DNA from: Novosphingobium kaempferiae
GTDB lineage: Bacteria > Pseudomonadota > Alphaproteobacteria > Sphingomonadales > Sphingomonadaceae
Reading direction: 5' to 3'
Assembly: GCF_021227995.1 (NCBI RefSeq)
Contig: NZ_CP089301.1
Span: 1,116,001 to 1,180,000 of the forward strand
Length of the DNA stretch: 64,000 nt
Notes under the pieces: model-generated
What the model was told of the DNA's origin: nothing
The model's input: the letters and a program-made list of their open reading frames with translations, nothing else
Database searches by the model: none
Position numbers and translations under genes: made by a program
Shown: positions 1 through 9,055 of the stretch, one piece after another
Numbering within the stretch: position 1 is the first letter of the stretch
How the letters are laid out: each line of letters opens with the position of its first letter

Positions 1-853
1 CGTTGGCGTCCCACAGTTCCTGGAAGATGTACTCCGCCAGAAAGCGCGTGTTGGTGAAGACCAGCGTGGTGCGATGGGCGCGGATCTGCTCGATCAGTTG
101 CGGGATCGCCCATGTCGCCGCGTGGCCGCTCCACGGGATGCGCTCCTCGCGCGGGAGGAGGATGTCGACCTCGGGCTCGGCGCCGGGCTCGCCCTCGACC
201 AGTTCGACGGTATCGATCTCGCCCCAGGGCGCCAGCCAGCCGCGATACTCGTCCGGGTTGGCGAGCGTGGCGGAGAGCGCGACGCGCTGCAGCGCCGGGT
301 TGATCGCCTGCAGCCGCGCCAGCGACAGCGCCAGAAGGTCGCCGCGCTTGCCGGTGGCGAAGGCGTGAACCTCGTCGATCACCACGCGCTGGAGGCCCGC
401 GAACAGGTCGGGTGCCTCGGGATAGCTCAGCAGCAGCGAGAGCGATTCCGGCGTCGTCAGCAGGACATGCGGCGGGCGCGCGCGCTGGCGGGCCTTGCGG
501 TCGGAGGGCGTGTCGCCGCTGCGTGTCTCGACGCGGATCGGCAGTCCGATCTCCTCGATCGGCGCGATGAGGTTGCGCTGCACGTCGGTCGCCAGCGCCT
601 TCAGCGGCGAGACGTAGAGCGTGTGCAGGCCCTCGGGCGGCTTGGCGCCATCAAGGCGCGAAGGGCAGAAAGCGGCCAGCGTCGGCAGGAAGCCGGACAG
701 CGTCTTGCCCGCCCCGGTATCGGCGACGAGCAGCGCATGATGCCCCCGGTCCGCCGCCGCGAGCATGTCCTGCTGGTGCCGCCGTACCCGCCAGCCGCGC
801 GAATCGAACCAGCCGGCGATCTCGGGCGGGATCTGCATGGCCGGGGTCGTCAT
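1..853 (-). CDS. Ligase-associated DEXH-box DNA helicase, N-terminal part (cut by window start)
   Basis: The reading frame starts at ATG 853 (a second ATG at 838 is possible) and runs off the left edge, so only the first RecA-like domain and the start of the second are present. Visible motifs are Walker A ADTGAGKT near residue 44, the Walker B/DEXH box IDEVHAF, motif III SATLANP and TLVFTNTRF of the second domain. The wording of these motifs, including SPLKALATDVQRN and TTPESLSLLL, matches Lhr-like helicases that accompany an ATP-dependent DNA ligase and a metallo-beta-lactamase-fold exonuclease in DNA repair. Those partners would lie outside the window. ATP-dependent unwinding in the cytoplasm is the family role; the repair link is inferred. 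Confidence 0.88.
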   Translation of the reverse strand, partial: MTTPAMQIPPEIAGWFDSRGWRVRRHQQDMLAAADRGHHALLVADTGAGKTLSGFLPTLAAFCPSRLDGAKPPEGLHTLYVSPLKALATDVQRNLIAPIEEIGLPIRVETRSGDTPSDRKARQRARPPHVLLTTPESLSLLLSYPEAPDLFAGLQRVVIDEVHAFATGKRGDLLALSLARLQAINPALQRVALSATLANPDEYRGWLAPWGEIDTVELVEGEPGAEPEVDILLPREERIPWSGHAATWAIPQLIEQIRAHRTTLVFTNTRFLAEYIFQELWDAN

Positions 854-954
854 GACGGGCGTTTCATTTCGGGCATCGGACAAGGCATAGCGGTACGCCG
901 ATGGAAAAGCACCGCAGTGGATGTGGTTTCCGGCTGGCGGATCGGCGCGCGATC

Positions 955-2370
955 CTACGCGTGCCTGGAGATGCCGGAGGCGGCAAGCTGCCGATCGATC
1001 TCGGCGACCAGCCGCTCCAGACCCTCCGGCGTGGCGCTCTCGGCGCGGGCGGTGAGTGCGGCCTGCGTGTGCGATGCCCGCAGCAGCCACCAGCCGTCCT
1101 CGGTGTCCACTCGGACCCCGTCAAGGCTGTTCAGGTGCGCCTCTGTACCGTTCAGTCGCGCCCTGATCTCCTCGACGACAGCGAACTTTCGCGCATCCGG
1201 AACGGCGAAGCGCAGCTCCGGCGTGTTGCACATCGAGGGTACGGAATCGCGCAATTCCGCCACGGAAGCCCCCATCCGCACACTCGCCGCGACCAGCCGC
1301 AGCGCCGCATAAAGCCCATCGTCGAACCCGAACCAGTCATCGGCGAAAAAGAAGTGCCCACTGGTCTCCCCGCCCAGCAAAGCACCGGTTTCCTTCATTC
1401 TGGACTTGATGTGCGAATGCCCGGAAGGCGCCATTTCCGGCACTCCACCGAGTTTTTGCACCGTATCAAACACCGTCCGCGAAGCCTTCACATCGGCAAT
1501 CACCCGCGCCCCAGGCCGCCGCGCGAGCACATCCCGCGCGAAAATCGCCAGCAACCGGTCGGCATCGACAACGCGACCCTGCCCATCGACGACGCCGATC
1601 CGGTCCGCATCCCCGTCGAAAGCTACTCCGAAATCGAGGTTCTTCGCCGCGACGAGGGCACGCAGGTCTGCGAGATTGCTTTCGATCGTGGGGTCCGGGT
1701 GGTGGTTCGGAAACCGCCCGTCCACTTCGGAGAAGAGCAGATGGTGTTCGCCCGGCAGTCGCGAAGTCAGGAGTTCCAGGGCGGGACCAGCCGCACCATT
1801 GCCCGCATCCCAGCCGATGCGCAGCGCGGAGATGTGATCGATATCCGAAATCCCGTCGAGCAAACGCGCGACGTAGGCGGGCAGCACGCCGAGGTCCGTA
1901 ACCTGTCCGAACTGTTCGGCTTCGATTCCGCCACCTGTCGCGGCAATCTGGCCCAGCGCCGTGATTTGCGGACCGAAGAACGGAGAGCCCCCAAGTACCA
2001 GCTTGAAGCCGTTGTGATCGTGGGGATTGTGGCTGCCAGTTACCTGAATGCCGCCCTGCACTTCTGGGGTTGATGCCTCGGCAAAGTAGAGCGTCGGCGT
2101 TGGTCCAAGTCCGACTCGGATGACGTCGACTCCCACCTCCGTCAGGCCCGCCACCAGCGCAGCCTCCAGTCCGGGAGAACTCAGGCGACCGTCGCGACCG
2201 ACGACGACGCAGGGTCGCTCACTCCGGCTTCCACAGCCGCGCAATACGACAGCGCCGAAACTGCGCCCAACGGCATGGGCGTCGGCTTCGAACAGTGTCT
2301 CGCCGAAGATGCCGCGAATGTCATATTCGCGCAGGATCGAGGGATCGAAATGGTGTTCCGGGGCACTCAT
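955..2370 (-). CDS. Phosphomannomutase/phosphoglucomutase
   Basis: A 471-residue alpha-D-phosphohexomutase of full family length. It interconverts mannose- or glucose-6-phosphate with the 1-phosphate, feeding nucleotide sugars for polysaccharide and lipopolysaccharide. The catalytic phosphoserine loop TGSHNPHDHNG is at residues 111-121 (Ser113), the metal loop DGDADR lies mid-protein, the sugar-binding GGETSGHFF follows, and the C-terminal phosphate-binding segment is RASHTQAAL. It is the AlgC/ManB type with dual specificity, but substrate preference cannot be settled from sequence. It stands alone between the helicase and a small secreted protein, with about 100 and 160 bp of flanking non-coding DNA. 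Confidence 0.93.
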   Translation of the reverse strand: MSAPEHHFDPSILREYDIRGIFGETLFEADAHAVGRSFGAVVLRGCGSRSERPCVVVGRDGRLSSPGLEAALVAGLTEVGVDVIRVGLGPTPTLYFAEASTPEVQGGIQVTGSHNPHDHNGFKLVLGGSPFFGPQITALGQIAATGGGIEAEQFGQVTDLGVLPAYVARLLDGISDIDHISALRIGWDAGNGAAGPALELLTSRLPGEHHLLFSEVDGRFPNHHPDPTIESNLADLRALVAAKNLDFGVAFDGDADRIGVVDGQGRVVDADRLLAIFARDVLARRPGARVIADVKASRTVFDTVQKLGGVPEMAPSGHSHIKSRMKETGALLGGETSGHFFFADDWFGFDDGLYAALRLVAASVRMGASVAELRDSVPSMCNTPELRFAVPDARKFAVVEEIRARLNGTEAHLNSLDGVRVDTEDGWWLLRASHTQAALTARAESATPEGLERLVAEIDRQLAASGISRHA

Positions 2371-2527
2371 GGGCAGTGCAAACTCTGGCTATCGGGCGAC
2401 GGGAAGTTGCATACAGACCTCGCCTCCATCAAGTTCTAGGTCCGTCGTGTGCCCATTGACCGAGAGATCGGCAACTACGGATCGCGTAGAATACTGGATA
2501 AGGTCGGTGGTAGTGCCGAAGGCACCA

Positions 2528-2920
2528 TCACTTCTTCGTCGTGCAGGGCCATTCCTTGCGCGTCGCTGCGAAGACCAGTTCCGATGCAGGGGCGTTGCGG
2601 GTCTTGGGATTGTCGGCCAAGTAAGTAACCGTCGCCTTCCTAAGCTGCGCGATGGTCACGTCCTCAGGAATGCAGCTTTTGAGCTTGTTGGTCCGCCGGA
2701 TCGTGTTGAAGGCGTCGATGGTACCGGTGATGTACGCGATGCATTCATAGGTATTCTCGACATAAGTCGTGCTGCCGCGCTGGGCGGTGCAGACTTTGTA
2801 AAGCTCGTCGCCCGAGTAGAAGCTGGCATAGGCAGCGACAGGCAGCAGCGCCAGCGGCGCGCCGATGGCCAGACAGACCAGCTTTATCTCCGAAAACCGG
2901 GCCAGATATCGCAATTGCAT
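2528..2920 (-). CDS. Rap1a/Tai family small secreted protein
   Basis: A 130-residue protein with a hydrophobic N-terminal signal (LVCLAIGAPLALLPVAAYA) and four spaced cysteines. The pattern SGDELYKVC, CIAYITG, SCIPEDVTIAQL, YLADNPKTRNAPA and a final PC matches the Rap1a/Tai fold, known from periplasmic immunity proteins against type VI amidase effectors but also found widely as orphan exported proteins. No effector gene is adjacent, so an immunity role is not supported by context. ATG 2920 is chosen because AGGAGAGG lies seven bases upstream; a longer frame to 2977 would place a charged tail before the signal peptide. Confidence 0.75.
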   Translation of the reverse strand: MQLRYLARFSEIKLVCLAIGAPLALLPVAAYASFYSGDELYKVCTAQRGSTTYVENTYECIAYITGTIDAFNTIRRTNKLKSCIPEDVTIAQLRKATVTYLADNPKTRNAPASELVFAATRKEWPCTTKK

Positions 2921-3015
2921 TGTGAAACCTCTCCTGCGAGTGGCGCGCACACTCATGGCAAATACCGCGTGCGTCAATCAACGCAGCGCAACGGCGCGAG
3001 TTCTCGGATCGGCAA

Positions 3016-3918
3016 TCAGGTCCAGGAACCGAGGCGCGAACCGACTGACGGATAGGACGCGGGTGTTTGGTCGGTCAGCCAGATCAGGCGGCCATGCGCC
3101 GCATCCGGGTGAATGGCGAAGCGACCCTCTACCTCGCCGATAAGAGGCAGGCCGCTGTCGCGAAGCCGCCGCGCCGCCGCCACCGCATCGCGCACTTTGA
3201 AGACGAGGTGACGGATGCCCTTGATATCGCGTGCGTGCTGCGCGACGTCCGATCCTGCAACGCCCTCCAATGCCTCGATCACCGTGTCCCCCATGGCGAA
3301 GGCGGCACAACGCGCTTCATGTAGATCGCGCTCCCCAAGCTTCGGCCAGTCGAGCTTTCCCGCGAATAGTTCGCGCGCCTCTGCCAACGAGGGCGTGCTG
3401 ACTCCGACGGCCTGCAATCCTTCGATACCGAGTGGATCGTTACCCATCGGCCGCCATTCGGAATCGCGTCGAGGATCGTTGGGCATGTCCTGCCGTACGA
3501 TCTCCAGCCGAATCCCCAGCGCCTGCCCACGCGGCACCAGGAAATAGTGCGCCTCCATACCCGCGTCATAGTGCCGCCTGAATCCGCGCTCCGCGAACCA
3601 TGCATCCGCCGCGGCGAGGTCCGCCACCTTGAGCGCAAGCCCGATCCAGCGTCCCGGCGCGGCCGAGCGGCGCAGCATGTCTCCCAAAGGATTGCCCTCC
3701 TCCATACCGCGCCCGGCGGGCGCGATCGGGATGACCATGGTGTCGCCAATCATCATCAGCGATTCCTCACGGTCCAAGCCCAGCCCGGCGGTCTCGGGCG
3801 TAATCAGGATCTCGTAGGCGGTCTTGGCGCCGAACACGTCGCGGAAGAAGGTGTCGCAGGCAGGGCGCTGTGCCTTGTCGGCAAGCGCCCAGCTGACGTG
3901 GACGAGAGGGAATTGCAT
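3016..3918 (-). CDS. VOC family protein (tandem glyoxalase/dioxygenase fold)
   Basis: A 300-residue protein with two vicinal-oxygen-chelate-like halves: the first begins FPLVHVSWALADK, the second GIEGLQAVGVSTPSLAEARELF. The fold covers glyoxalases, extradiol dioxygenases, isomerases and epimerases, so the reaction is unknown; metal ligands were not assigned. It is the last gene of a minus-strand run behind the Rieske oxygenase, which suggests action on a ring-oxidation product. ATG 3918 is preferred over the upstream in-frame start at 3984 because GAGGAC precedes it at normal spacing and the conserved fold starts immediately. Confidence 0.75.
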   Translation of the reverse strand: MQFPLVHVSWALADKAQRPACDTFFRDVFGAKTAYEILITPETAGLGLDREESLMMIGDTMVIPIAPAGRGMEEGNPLGDMLRRSAAPGRWIGLALKVADLAAADAWFAERGFRRHYDAGMEAHYFLVPRGQALGIRLEIVRQDMPNDPRRDSEWRPMGNDPLGIEGLQAVGVSTPSLAEARELFAGKLDWPKLGERDLHEARCAAFAMGDTVIEALEGVAGSDVAQHARDIKGIRHLVFKVRDAVAAARRLRDSGLPLIGEVEGRFAIHPDAAHGRLIWLTDQTPASYPSVGSRLGSWT

Positions 3919-3973
3919 GACTGTGTCCTCACCCGTTTTCGCTGCGGCGAGGGCGCTGCGGCAGGCGGCCTGA

Positions 3974-4050
3974 CCCTTCGACAAGCTCAGGGTGAGCGGA
4001 GGTGGTTTAGAAACCTATCAAACCCACTCAGACTGAGCCTGTCGAAGCCC
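3974..4050. repeat. REP-like intergenic inverted repeat
   Basis: The arms CTTCGACAAGCTCAG (left) and CTGAGCCTGTCGAAG (right, one mismatch) face each other across about 45 bases between the Rieske and VOC genes. This palindrome type is scattered in many sphingomonad genomes. On RNA it could fold into a long stem and limit transcription from the Rieske gene into the VOC gene. Confidence 0.7.
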
Positions 4051-4073
4051 CATGACCATCCGCTGCGCTCCCC

Positions 4074-5432
4074 TCAATACGTCGTCGGCGCGCCCGTCCC
4101 CATGAACTTCGCAAGGTTCATGTGAAGCGAGCCGACCGAGCGTTCCATGTAGGGATTGGGCTGCGCGCCCCGGAAACCGACATTCTTCATGCCCTGCTGG
4201 ACCGCTGCCATGTTGGCGAAGTCCTGCTGGAGCACCGGTGGCCAGTCGGCAGGCTCGGTGTACTCCCAGTCCGTCGAGGGTGCCTCGCCTTCGGGCCACA
4301 GTTCGTAGACGGCGGCCTCGAAGATGCACTTGTCGGGATCGGTGCCATAGGGCCGCGCCTGATAGCAGAGCATGTTGTTGACCGCGTGGCCTATCTGGAA
4401 GTTCGGGAAGATCTGCCAGGCCGTGCCTGCCTGGGCGGTGTGCAGCGGATCGACCTGCGCCCAGACGACGCCCCGCGCCGCGTCTTCCGCCTTGGCGGTC
4501 TGGATCCAGTACTTGGAGACTTCCGCCGCCGGGGTGCCCTCGGGCAGTTCGTCCTTCAGGCGATTGGCGACGCCGACCAGCGTCATTGTGGTGTTGGTGT
4601 TGGCGTTGGCCCAGGTGAAGTTCTGCATCTCCGCCGTCGTCAGGCGCGGATCCTCGCCCGCGCCGAGGCGCAGCTTGCCCGAGTCCTCCTCTTGCCCCTT
4701 GGGCGCCTCGTAGCCGATGTTGGAATGCAGGCCCTGATTGCGCGCCCAGCCGCGGAACTGGCCGAATTCCATGAATTCCGGATGCGTGGTGGAGACGTGG
4801 TAGGTCTCGCAGAAAGCTTCCATCGCGACCTTCCAGTTGCACTCGAACACCACCCACTTGCGCCAGCGCGGATGCATGTTCTGGAGGCCGTAGGGGTCGA
4901 GCATCGGCGCGGCGGGGCTGAGGTACTCGGCCAGCGGTATCGCCTCGGGATCGAGGGTGATCCACAGCCAGCCGCCCCATGTCTCCACCCGCACCTTGCC
5001 CAAATCGGCACGGCCGCCACACAAGTGGCCCTGCCAATCGTCCTGATGCTCGACATAGGTGTTCGCGCCGTCGAGCCCGAAGGTCCAGCCGTGGTAGCCG
5101 CAGATCAGCGTGCGTCGGTTGCCCCGCGCATTGCGCTGCCCCGGCGGCGTATCGACCAGCCGGCGGCCGCGATGGGGGCAGACGTTGTGGAAGGCGTGGA
5201 TCTCCGTCTCCGACGCCCGCACGATGATCACCGAATCGTGGACGATGTCGAAGGTGACGAAGTCCCCCACCTCCGGGATATCCTCGACCCGTCCGGCCTG
5301 GAGCCAGACCTTGCGCCACAGGCGGTCCACCTCGGCGCGGGCGTATTCGGGGGAGATGTAGGCCTCGGCGGGCACGTTGACCGGGGCGACCAGTTCCTCG
5401 GGCGCCTGAACGATCTTGCCGAATTCGCCCAT
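4074..5432 (-). CDS. Rieske non-heme iron aromatic ring-hydroxylating oxygenase, alpha subunit
   Basis: A 452-residue oxygenase component. The Rieske [2Fe-2S] ligands are in CPHRGRR (Cys85, His87) and CGYHGW (Cys111, His114). The catalytic domain carries the mononuclear-iron segment ETYHVSTTH with the two histidines. It would use electrons from a reductase and ferredoxin to hydroxylate an aromatic or alicyclic ring; no beta subunit, ferredoxin or reductase gene lies nearby, so electron transfer partners are elsewhere. ATG 5432 has GAGGAT upstream. Neighbours (VOC, MFS carrier, EthD, lactonase-like) suggest an initial attack on the growth substrate of this cluster. Confidence 0.92.
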   Translation of the reverse strand: MGEFGKIVQAPEELVAPVNVPAEAYISPEYARAEVDRLWRKVWLQAGRVEDIPEVGDFVTFDIVHDSVIIVRASETEIHAFHNVCPHRGRRLVDTPPGQRNARGNRRTLICGYHGWTFGLDGANTYVEHQDDWQGHLCGGRADLGKVRVETWGGWLWITLDPEAIPLAEYLSPAAPMLDPYGLQNMHPRWRKWVVFECNWKVAMEAFCETYHVSTTHPEFMEFGQFRGWARNQGLHSNIGYEAPKGQEEDSGKLRLGAGEDPRLTTAEMQNFTWANANTNTTMTLVGVANRLKDELPEGTPAAEVSKYWIQTAKAEDAARGVVWAQVDPLHTAQAGTAWQIFPNFQIGHAVNNMLCYQARPYGTDPDKCIFEAAVYELWPEGEAPSTDWEYTEPADWPPVLQQDFANMAAVQQGMKNVGFRGAQPNPYMERSVGSLHMNLAKFMGTGAPTTY

Positions 5433-5514
5433 GGGTATCCTCGTTCTGCTTTGTGCGGGTTTGCGGCCGTTATCTCATTATCGGCATGAGGGAGCAAACC
5501 GCCGGGGCGTTCCT

Positions 5515-6762
5515 TCAAGGCGCCGCATACGCGGCCTTGCCCCTTGGAAGCGTGCCGATGGCGACGCTGCTCGCCGCCATGAAGGCCAGCGCCAGCCACA
5601 GGAACCCGCCGTAGCTGCCCGTCCGGTCATAGACCTGCGCGGCGGCGAGCGGGCCGATGGCGGTGCCGATCGACAGCGCCGCCAGCAGCCCGCCGTAAAG
5701 CCCACCGAAGTTCTTCAGCCCGAAATGGCGGGTGAGGAGGTAGACGACGACGTCGATCTCCGCCCCCAGCGTCAGCCCGATCAGCGCCGAGGCCGCGCCC
5801 ATCGCCACCAGCGACCCACCGCCGAGCAGGAGCAGCAGGCACCCTGCGACCGGCAGCATGAACACCGCCGCGCCCACCAGCGACGCGGGCAGCCGGTCGA
5901 GCAGCGCGCCGGTACCCAGCCGCCCCGCCAGCGAGAACCAGCCGACGAACGATGCGATGGCCGCCGCCGTCATCGGGCTCGCCCCGGCATCGCCAAGGAT
6001 CGCGGTGAAGTGGACCACCAGCGCGATCACGGTGAAAGTGAACAGCAGGCTGGCCACGAACAGCCGGTGATAGACGCTGGAAGTCAGCCCCTCGCGCAAG
6101 GTCGCGCCCGGCAGGTCGGCGGGGCGGGCCACCGCATCCTCGACGGTCTGCTTCCTGCCCTTGTCGTAGCGGCCGTGGAAGAACGCGAAGATCACCGGGA
6201 ACGCCACGCCCAGCCAGATCGCCGCCTGCACCGGGAAGGCTCCCCGCCAGCCGAGCGCGCCGATCAGCCAGGTCGCCATCGGCGGGAACATCCCCGCCGC
6301 GATGGAGGCGCCGCACAGCGTCACCGCGAAGGCCATCCCGCGCGACACGGTGAAGCGCGATGCGACCGCGCTCGTCCACACCGATGCCTGCACCGGCAGC
6401 GCCGCCAGCGCGACGAGACCCCAGAGCAGATACCAGTTGAGCAGCGACCCGTCGGCGCTGCCCAGCAGCGCGAAGGCCGCGCCCAGCAGCACCAGCCCGA
6501 TCACTCCGAACCGGCGCGGGCCGAAGCGGTCGACGGCAAGCCCGATGAACACTCCGCCCACCGCCTGCACCAGTGTCGCCAGCGTCAGGCCGAAGGTCAC
6601 TTCGGTGCGGCTCCACCCGAATTCGGCGGCGACGGGGCCGTAGAACGGGCCGATGCCGTAGATGTGGATGACGCTGGTGGCATAACCCAGCCCCGCCGCC
6701 ACCGGCAGCAGCGGATGCTTGCGCCACTCGTCGCGCGCGGAGGGAGGAGAGGCCGCGTGCAT
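5515..6762 (-). CDS. MFS transporter, probable carboxylate uptake carrier
   Basis: A 415-residue inner-membrane protein with about twelve hydrophobic segments and the major-facilitator loop DRFGPRRFG between helices 2 and 3. The closest look is to the oxalate/formate antiporter and monocarboxylate branch, but substrate specificity is not readable. ATG 6762 lies one base after the EthD gene stop, so the two are probably translated from one message; an earlier in-frame start at 6789 would overlap EthD. In this cluster it likely imports the compound that the Rieske enzyme and its partners degrade. Confidence 0.85.
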   Translation of the reverse strand: MHAASPPSARDEWRKHPLLPVAAGLGYATSVIHIYGIGPFYGPVAAEFGWSRTEVTFGLTLATLVQAVGGVFIGLAVDRFGPRRFGVIGLVLLGAAFALLGSADGSLLNWYLLWGLVALAALPVQASVWTSAVASRFTVSRGMAFAVTLCGASIAAGMFPPMATWLIGALGWRGAFPVQAAIWLGVAFPVIFAFFHGRYDKGRKQTVEDAVARPADLPGATLREGLTSSVYHRLFVASLLFTFTVIALVVHFTAILGDAGASPMTAAAIASFVGWFSLAGRLGTGALLDRLPASLVGAAVFMLPVAGCLLLLLGGGSLVAMGAASALIGLTLGAEIDVVVYLLTRHFGLKNFGGLYGGLLAALSIGTAIGPLAAAQVYDRTGSYGGFLWLALAFMAASSVAIGTLPRGKAAYAAP

Positions 6763-6763
6763 C

Positions 6764-7177
6764 TCAGTTCTCGTACCGCAAATCCACATGCGTGCTTTCG
6801 CCGTTCGGGCCCATCGGCGAATCGTATTCGATGCAGGTGACGACCGGGTTTTCGTGGCTGGCGAACAGTCGTTCCTCGTCCGCCTTTGTCATCGGCAGGC
6901 GCTCGGGCGCGGAAATGATCGCCTGCGAACGCTCGAAATCCTCTCGGCTATTCCACCAGATTTCCATGATGCAGTCGTAGCCCGGATCGTGGATCTGGCC
7001 GGTGATGGGGTTCTTTTCCGGCACCAGATAGCGCCGCACATAGCGCACCGCGTTCGGGATCGCGGGCTTCGCGCCGGACTTCTTCGCCAGCTGCGAGTGC
7101 TGGTTTTCGTAGTAGTCCATGAACTCGTCCATGGTCATGTCGGCGCGCTTGCGGAAGAAGCAGATCTGCTTGAGCAT
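6764..7177 (-). CDS. EthD domain protein
   Basis: A 137-residue small alpha/beta-barrel protein starting MLKQICFFRKR, with the EthD pattern MTMDEFMDYYENQHSQLA (the conserved YYxxxH region) and a second conserved stretch NAVRYVRRYL. EthD proteins are dimeric ferredoxin-fold proteins, first described beside ether-degrading P450s, and some act as small decarboxylases or cyclases. The exact role here is unknown. ATG 7177 has AAGGAGG five to seven bases upstream, only 11 bp after the preceding gene's stop, which places it in the minus-strand catabolic operon. Confidence 0.85.
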   Translation of the reverse strand: MLKQICFFRKRADMTMDEFMDYYENQHSQLAKKSGAKPAIPNAVRYVRRYLVPEKNPITGQIHDPGYDCIMEIWWNSREDFERSQAIISAPERLPMTKADEERLFASHENPVVTCIEYDSPMGPNGESTHVDLRYEN

Positions 7178-7188
7178 CGAGAGCCTCC

Positions 7189-8781
7189 TTAAAGACGACG
7201 CAGGGCGAGGACGCTGCCCTCGGCATCGGCGGAGAGGTAGACGGTGCCGTCGCCCGCCACGGCCACGCCGATGAAGGTGTTCATCGGCCCGCACATGTCG
7301 CCGACGCCGCCAAGCTGCACGGGCTGAAGCCCGCCCGGGCCACCCATCGGCAACTCGCTGGCGACGGTCTCGCGCGCGCCACCCGACAGGTCGCTGGCGA
7401 CAAGCGCATTGGCGCCCGGATCGGCGACGAACAGCGTGCCACCGGCAATGGCGATCCCTTCTGGCCGGGCGAGACCGTCGAGCACCGTCTCCTTGCGCCC
7501 TCCCGCCAGCTTCACCACGCGCCCCGCCCCGCTTTCGGCCACGTAGACGGTGCCGTCGCCCGAAACCGCAACGCCCATCGGCCGGTCGAGCCCGCTCGCG
7601 AGTTCGCTGGCCGCGCCGCCCGCGACCGTATGGACCTTGCCGGTGCCGAACTCGGCGAAGACCACGCCGCCGGGGGTGACGGCCACGCCCATGAGCCGGT
7701 CATGGCCACTCGCCAGCACTTCGCTGGTCGCCGCCGCCGGGTTCCAGCGGGCGACGTCGCCGTTTGCGGTGGTGACGATCCATTCGCCCGGACCCGCAGC
7801 CGCCACGTCGCGGATCCAGCCGGGGAAGCCCGGAGAGAACAGCATGCCCGCCAGTTGCAGCGGTTCGCCGGGCCGCAGCAGGTACGAAAACCCGCCGTCT
7901 GCCACCAGCACGTGGCCCTCGCCATCGACCGCAAGGCCAAGCGGCCACTGCAGCCCCTTCTCCACCAGCGGCCTGGTCTTCCCCGGCGCGGTGATTTCGG
8001 TGATCGAACCGTTGATGTGGCTGACGAAAGTGCGTCCGTTCACGAAGGCGACGTTGTCCAGCCCCGGCCCGATATCGGCCAGCACCGACTTCTCCCCGGT
8101 GCGCGGGTCGATCTTCAGCACCTGCCCCGAATAGACCTGCGTGGAGACGATGTAGCCGTCCGGGTGGAACTTCACCGAATCGGGCACGCCCAGATCCTTC
8201 GCCACCACTTCCGGCTCGCCGCCGTCGAGGCCGATACGCCAGATCTCGTTCGCGCCCTGCGCCGGGAAATAGAGCTTGCCGTCCGGGCCGACCTCGAAGG
8301 CGTTGGCCATCGGCACGCCCTCGAAGATGGTGCGCGGCGCGCCGCCGTCGCGGTCCAGTTCCATGATGCGGCCGCCGATGCGCAGTTCGCCCGCGATCAG
8401 GCGGCCCCGATGGTACGTGATCGGATTCGCCACCGGCATGTCGCCGTGGATCACCCGGTACTGGCCCGAGGGCGTCATCATCGAGACGCGCCCTTCGGTG
8501 ATCTCGGTGCAGTAGAGGTTGCCCGCCTCGTCGAAAGCCAGATCGTCCGGCCCGACGATGCCGCCGCCGTTGGGCGAGATCGTCTCGATCGCGCCGCTGT
8601 CCACATCGATCGCGCTGACCTTGCTGCCCGCCACCTGCGCCACGTAGATGCGTCCGTCCGCGCCGGTGCGGATGCCGTTGGCGCCGTTGAGGCGGCTGGC
8701 GGGGGTCATGCGGTGGAGCGCCCAGCCTTCCCCGGGCTTAGCGCTCATCGCATTGGCATTACGACCGGCGGCTTCCAGCAT
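7189..8781 (-). CDS. SMP-30/gluconolactonase-like NHL-repeat beta-propeller protein
   Basis: A 530-residue protein built of repeated GADGRIYVA, DEAGNLYCTE, GDGTVYVAE and GDGTVYLSADAEG blades, typical of six-bladed propellers of the SMP-30/strictosidine-synthase group with a second partial propeller. Such proteins often hydrolyse lactones using a bound divalent cation. No signal peptide is visible. The ATG at 8781 is chosen because GGAGAGG precedes it by nine bases; a GTG at 8799 overlaps that site. As first gene of the minus-strand operon and beside a Baeyer-Villiger-type enzyme, it is a good candidate for opening the lactone that such an enzyme would make. Confidence 0.78.
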   Translation of the reverse strand: MLEAAGRNANAMSAKPGEGWALHRMTPASRLNGANGIRTGADGRIYVAQVAGSKVSAIDVDSGAIETISPNGGGIVGPDDLAFDEAGNLYCTEITEGRVSMMTPSGQYRVIHGDMPVANPITYHRGRLIAGELRIGGRIMELDRDGGAPRTIFEGVPMANAFEVGPDGKLYFPAQGANEIWRIGLDGGEPEVVAKDLGVPDSVKFHPDGYIVSTQVYSGQVLKIDPRTGEKSVLADIGPGLDNVAFVNGRTFVSHINGSITEITAPGKTRPLVEKGLQWPLGLAVDGEGHVLVADGGFSYLLRPGEPLQLAGMLFSPGFPGWIRDVAAAGPGEWIVTTANGDVARWNPAAATSEVLASGHDRLMGVAVTPGGVVFAEFGTGKVHTVAGGAASELASGLDRPMGVAVSGDGTVYVAESGAGRVVKLAGGRKETVLDGLARPEGIAIAGGTLFVADPGANALVASDLSGGARETVASELPMGGPGGLQPVQLGGVGDMCGPMNTFIGVAVAGDGTVYLSADAEGSVLALRRL

Positions 8782-9055
8782 GTATACATCCCTCTCCACC
8801 GGCGCATGGCCGGGTCTTTTGCCGGACGGTATAGGCGGGGACGGGGCGGCGCAACGCGATGTACCCGTGGCGCGGGGGCGCGGGACAGGTCATCGCCCGA
8901 GCGACGTGCCCGCCGTTGCCAAGCCCCGCCGCGCACGGATATTCGTCCAGCTGACCGATAACCAATTGATGCGCGCCCCGAACCGGAACGCCGAGCACCG
9001 AATGCCGCCGTTTTCCGCAGGCGGAGGCGCTCGCCCGAGAGAGGACGCTTCACCC

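Noticed and set aside
74..1312. Long plus-strand frame across the helicase gene
   Set aside because: Arg/Gln-rich shadow of the helicase and mutase genes, without signals of its own.
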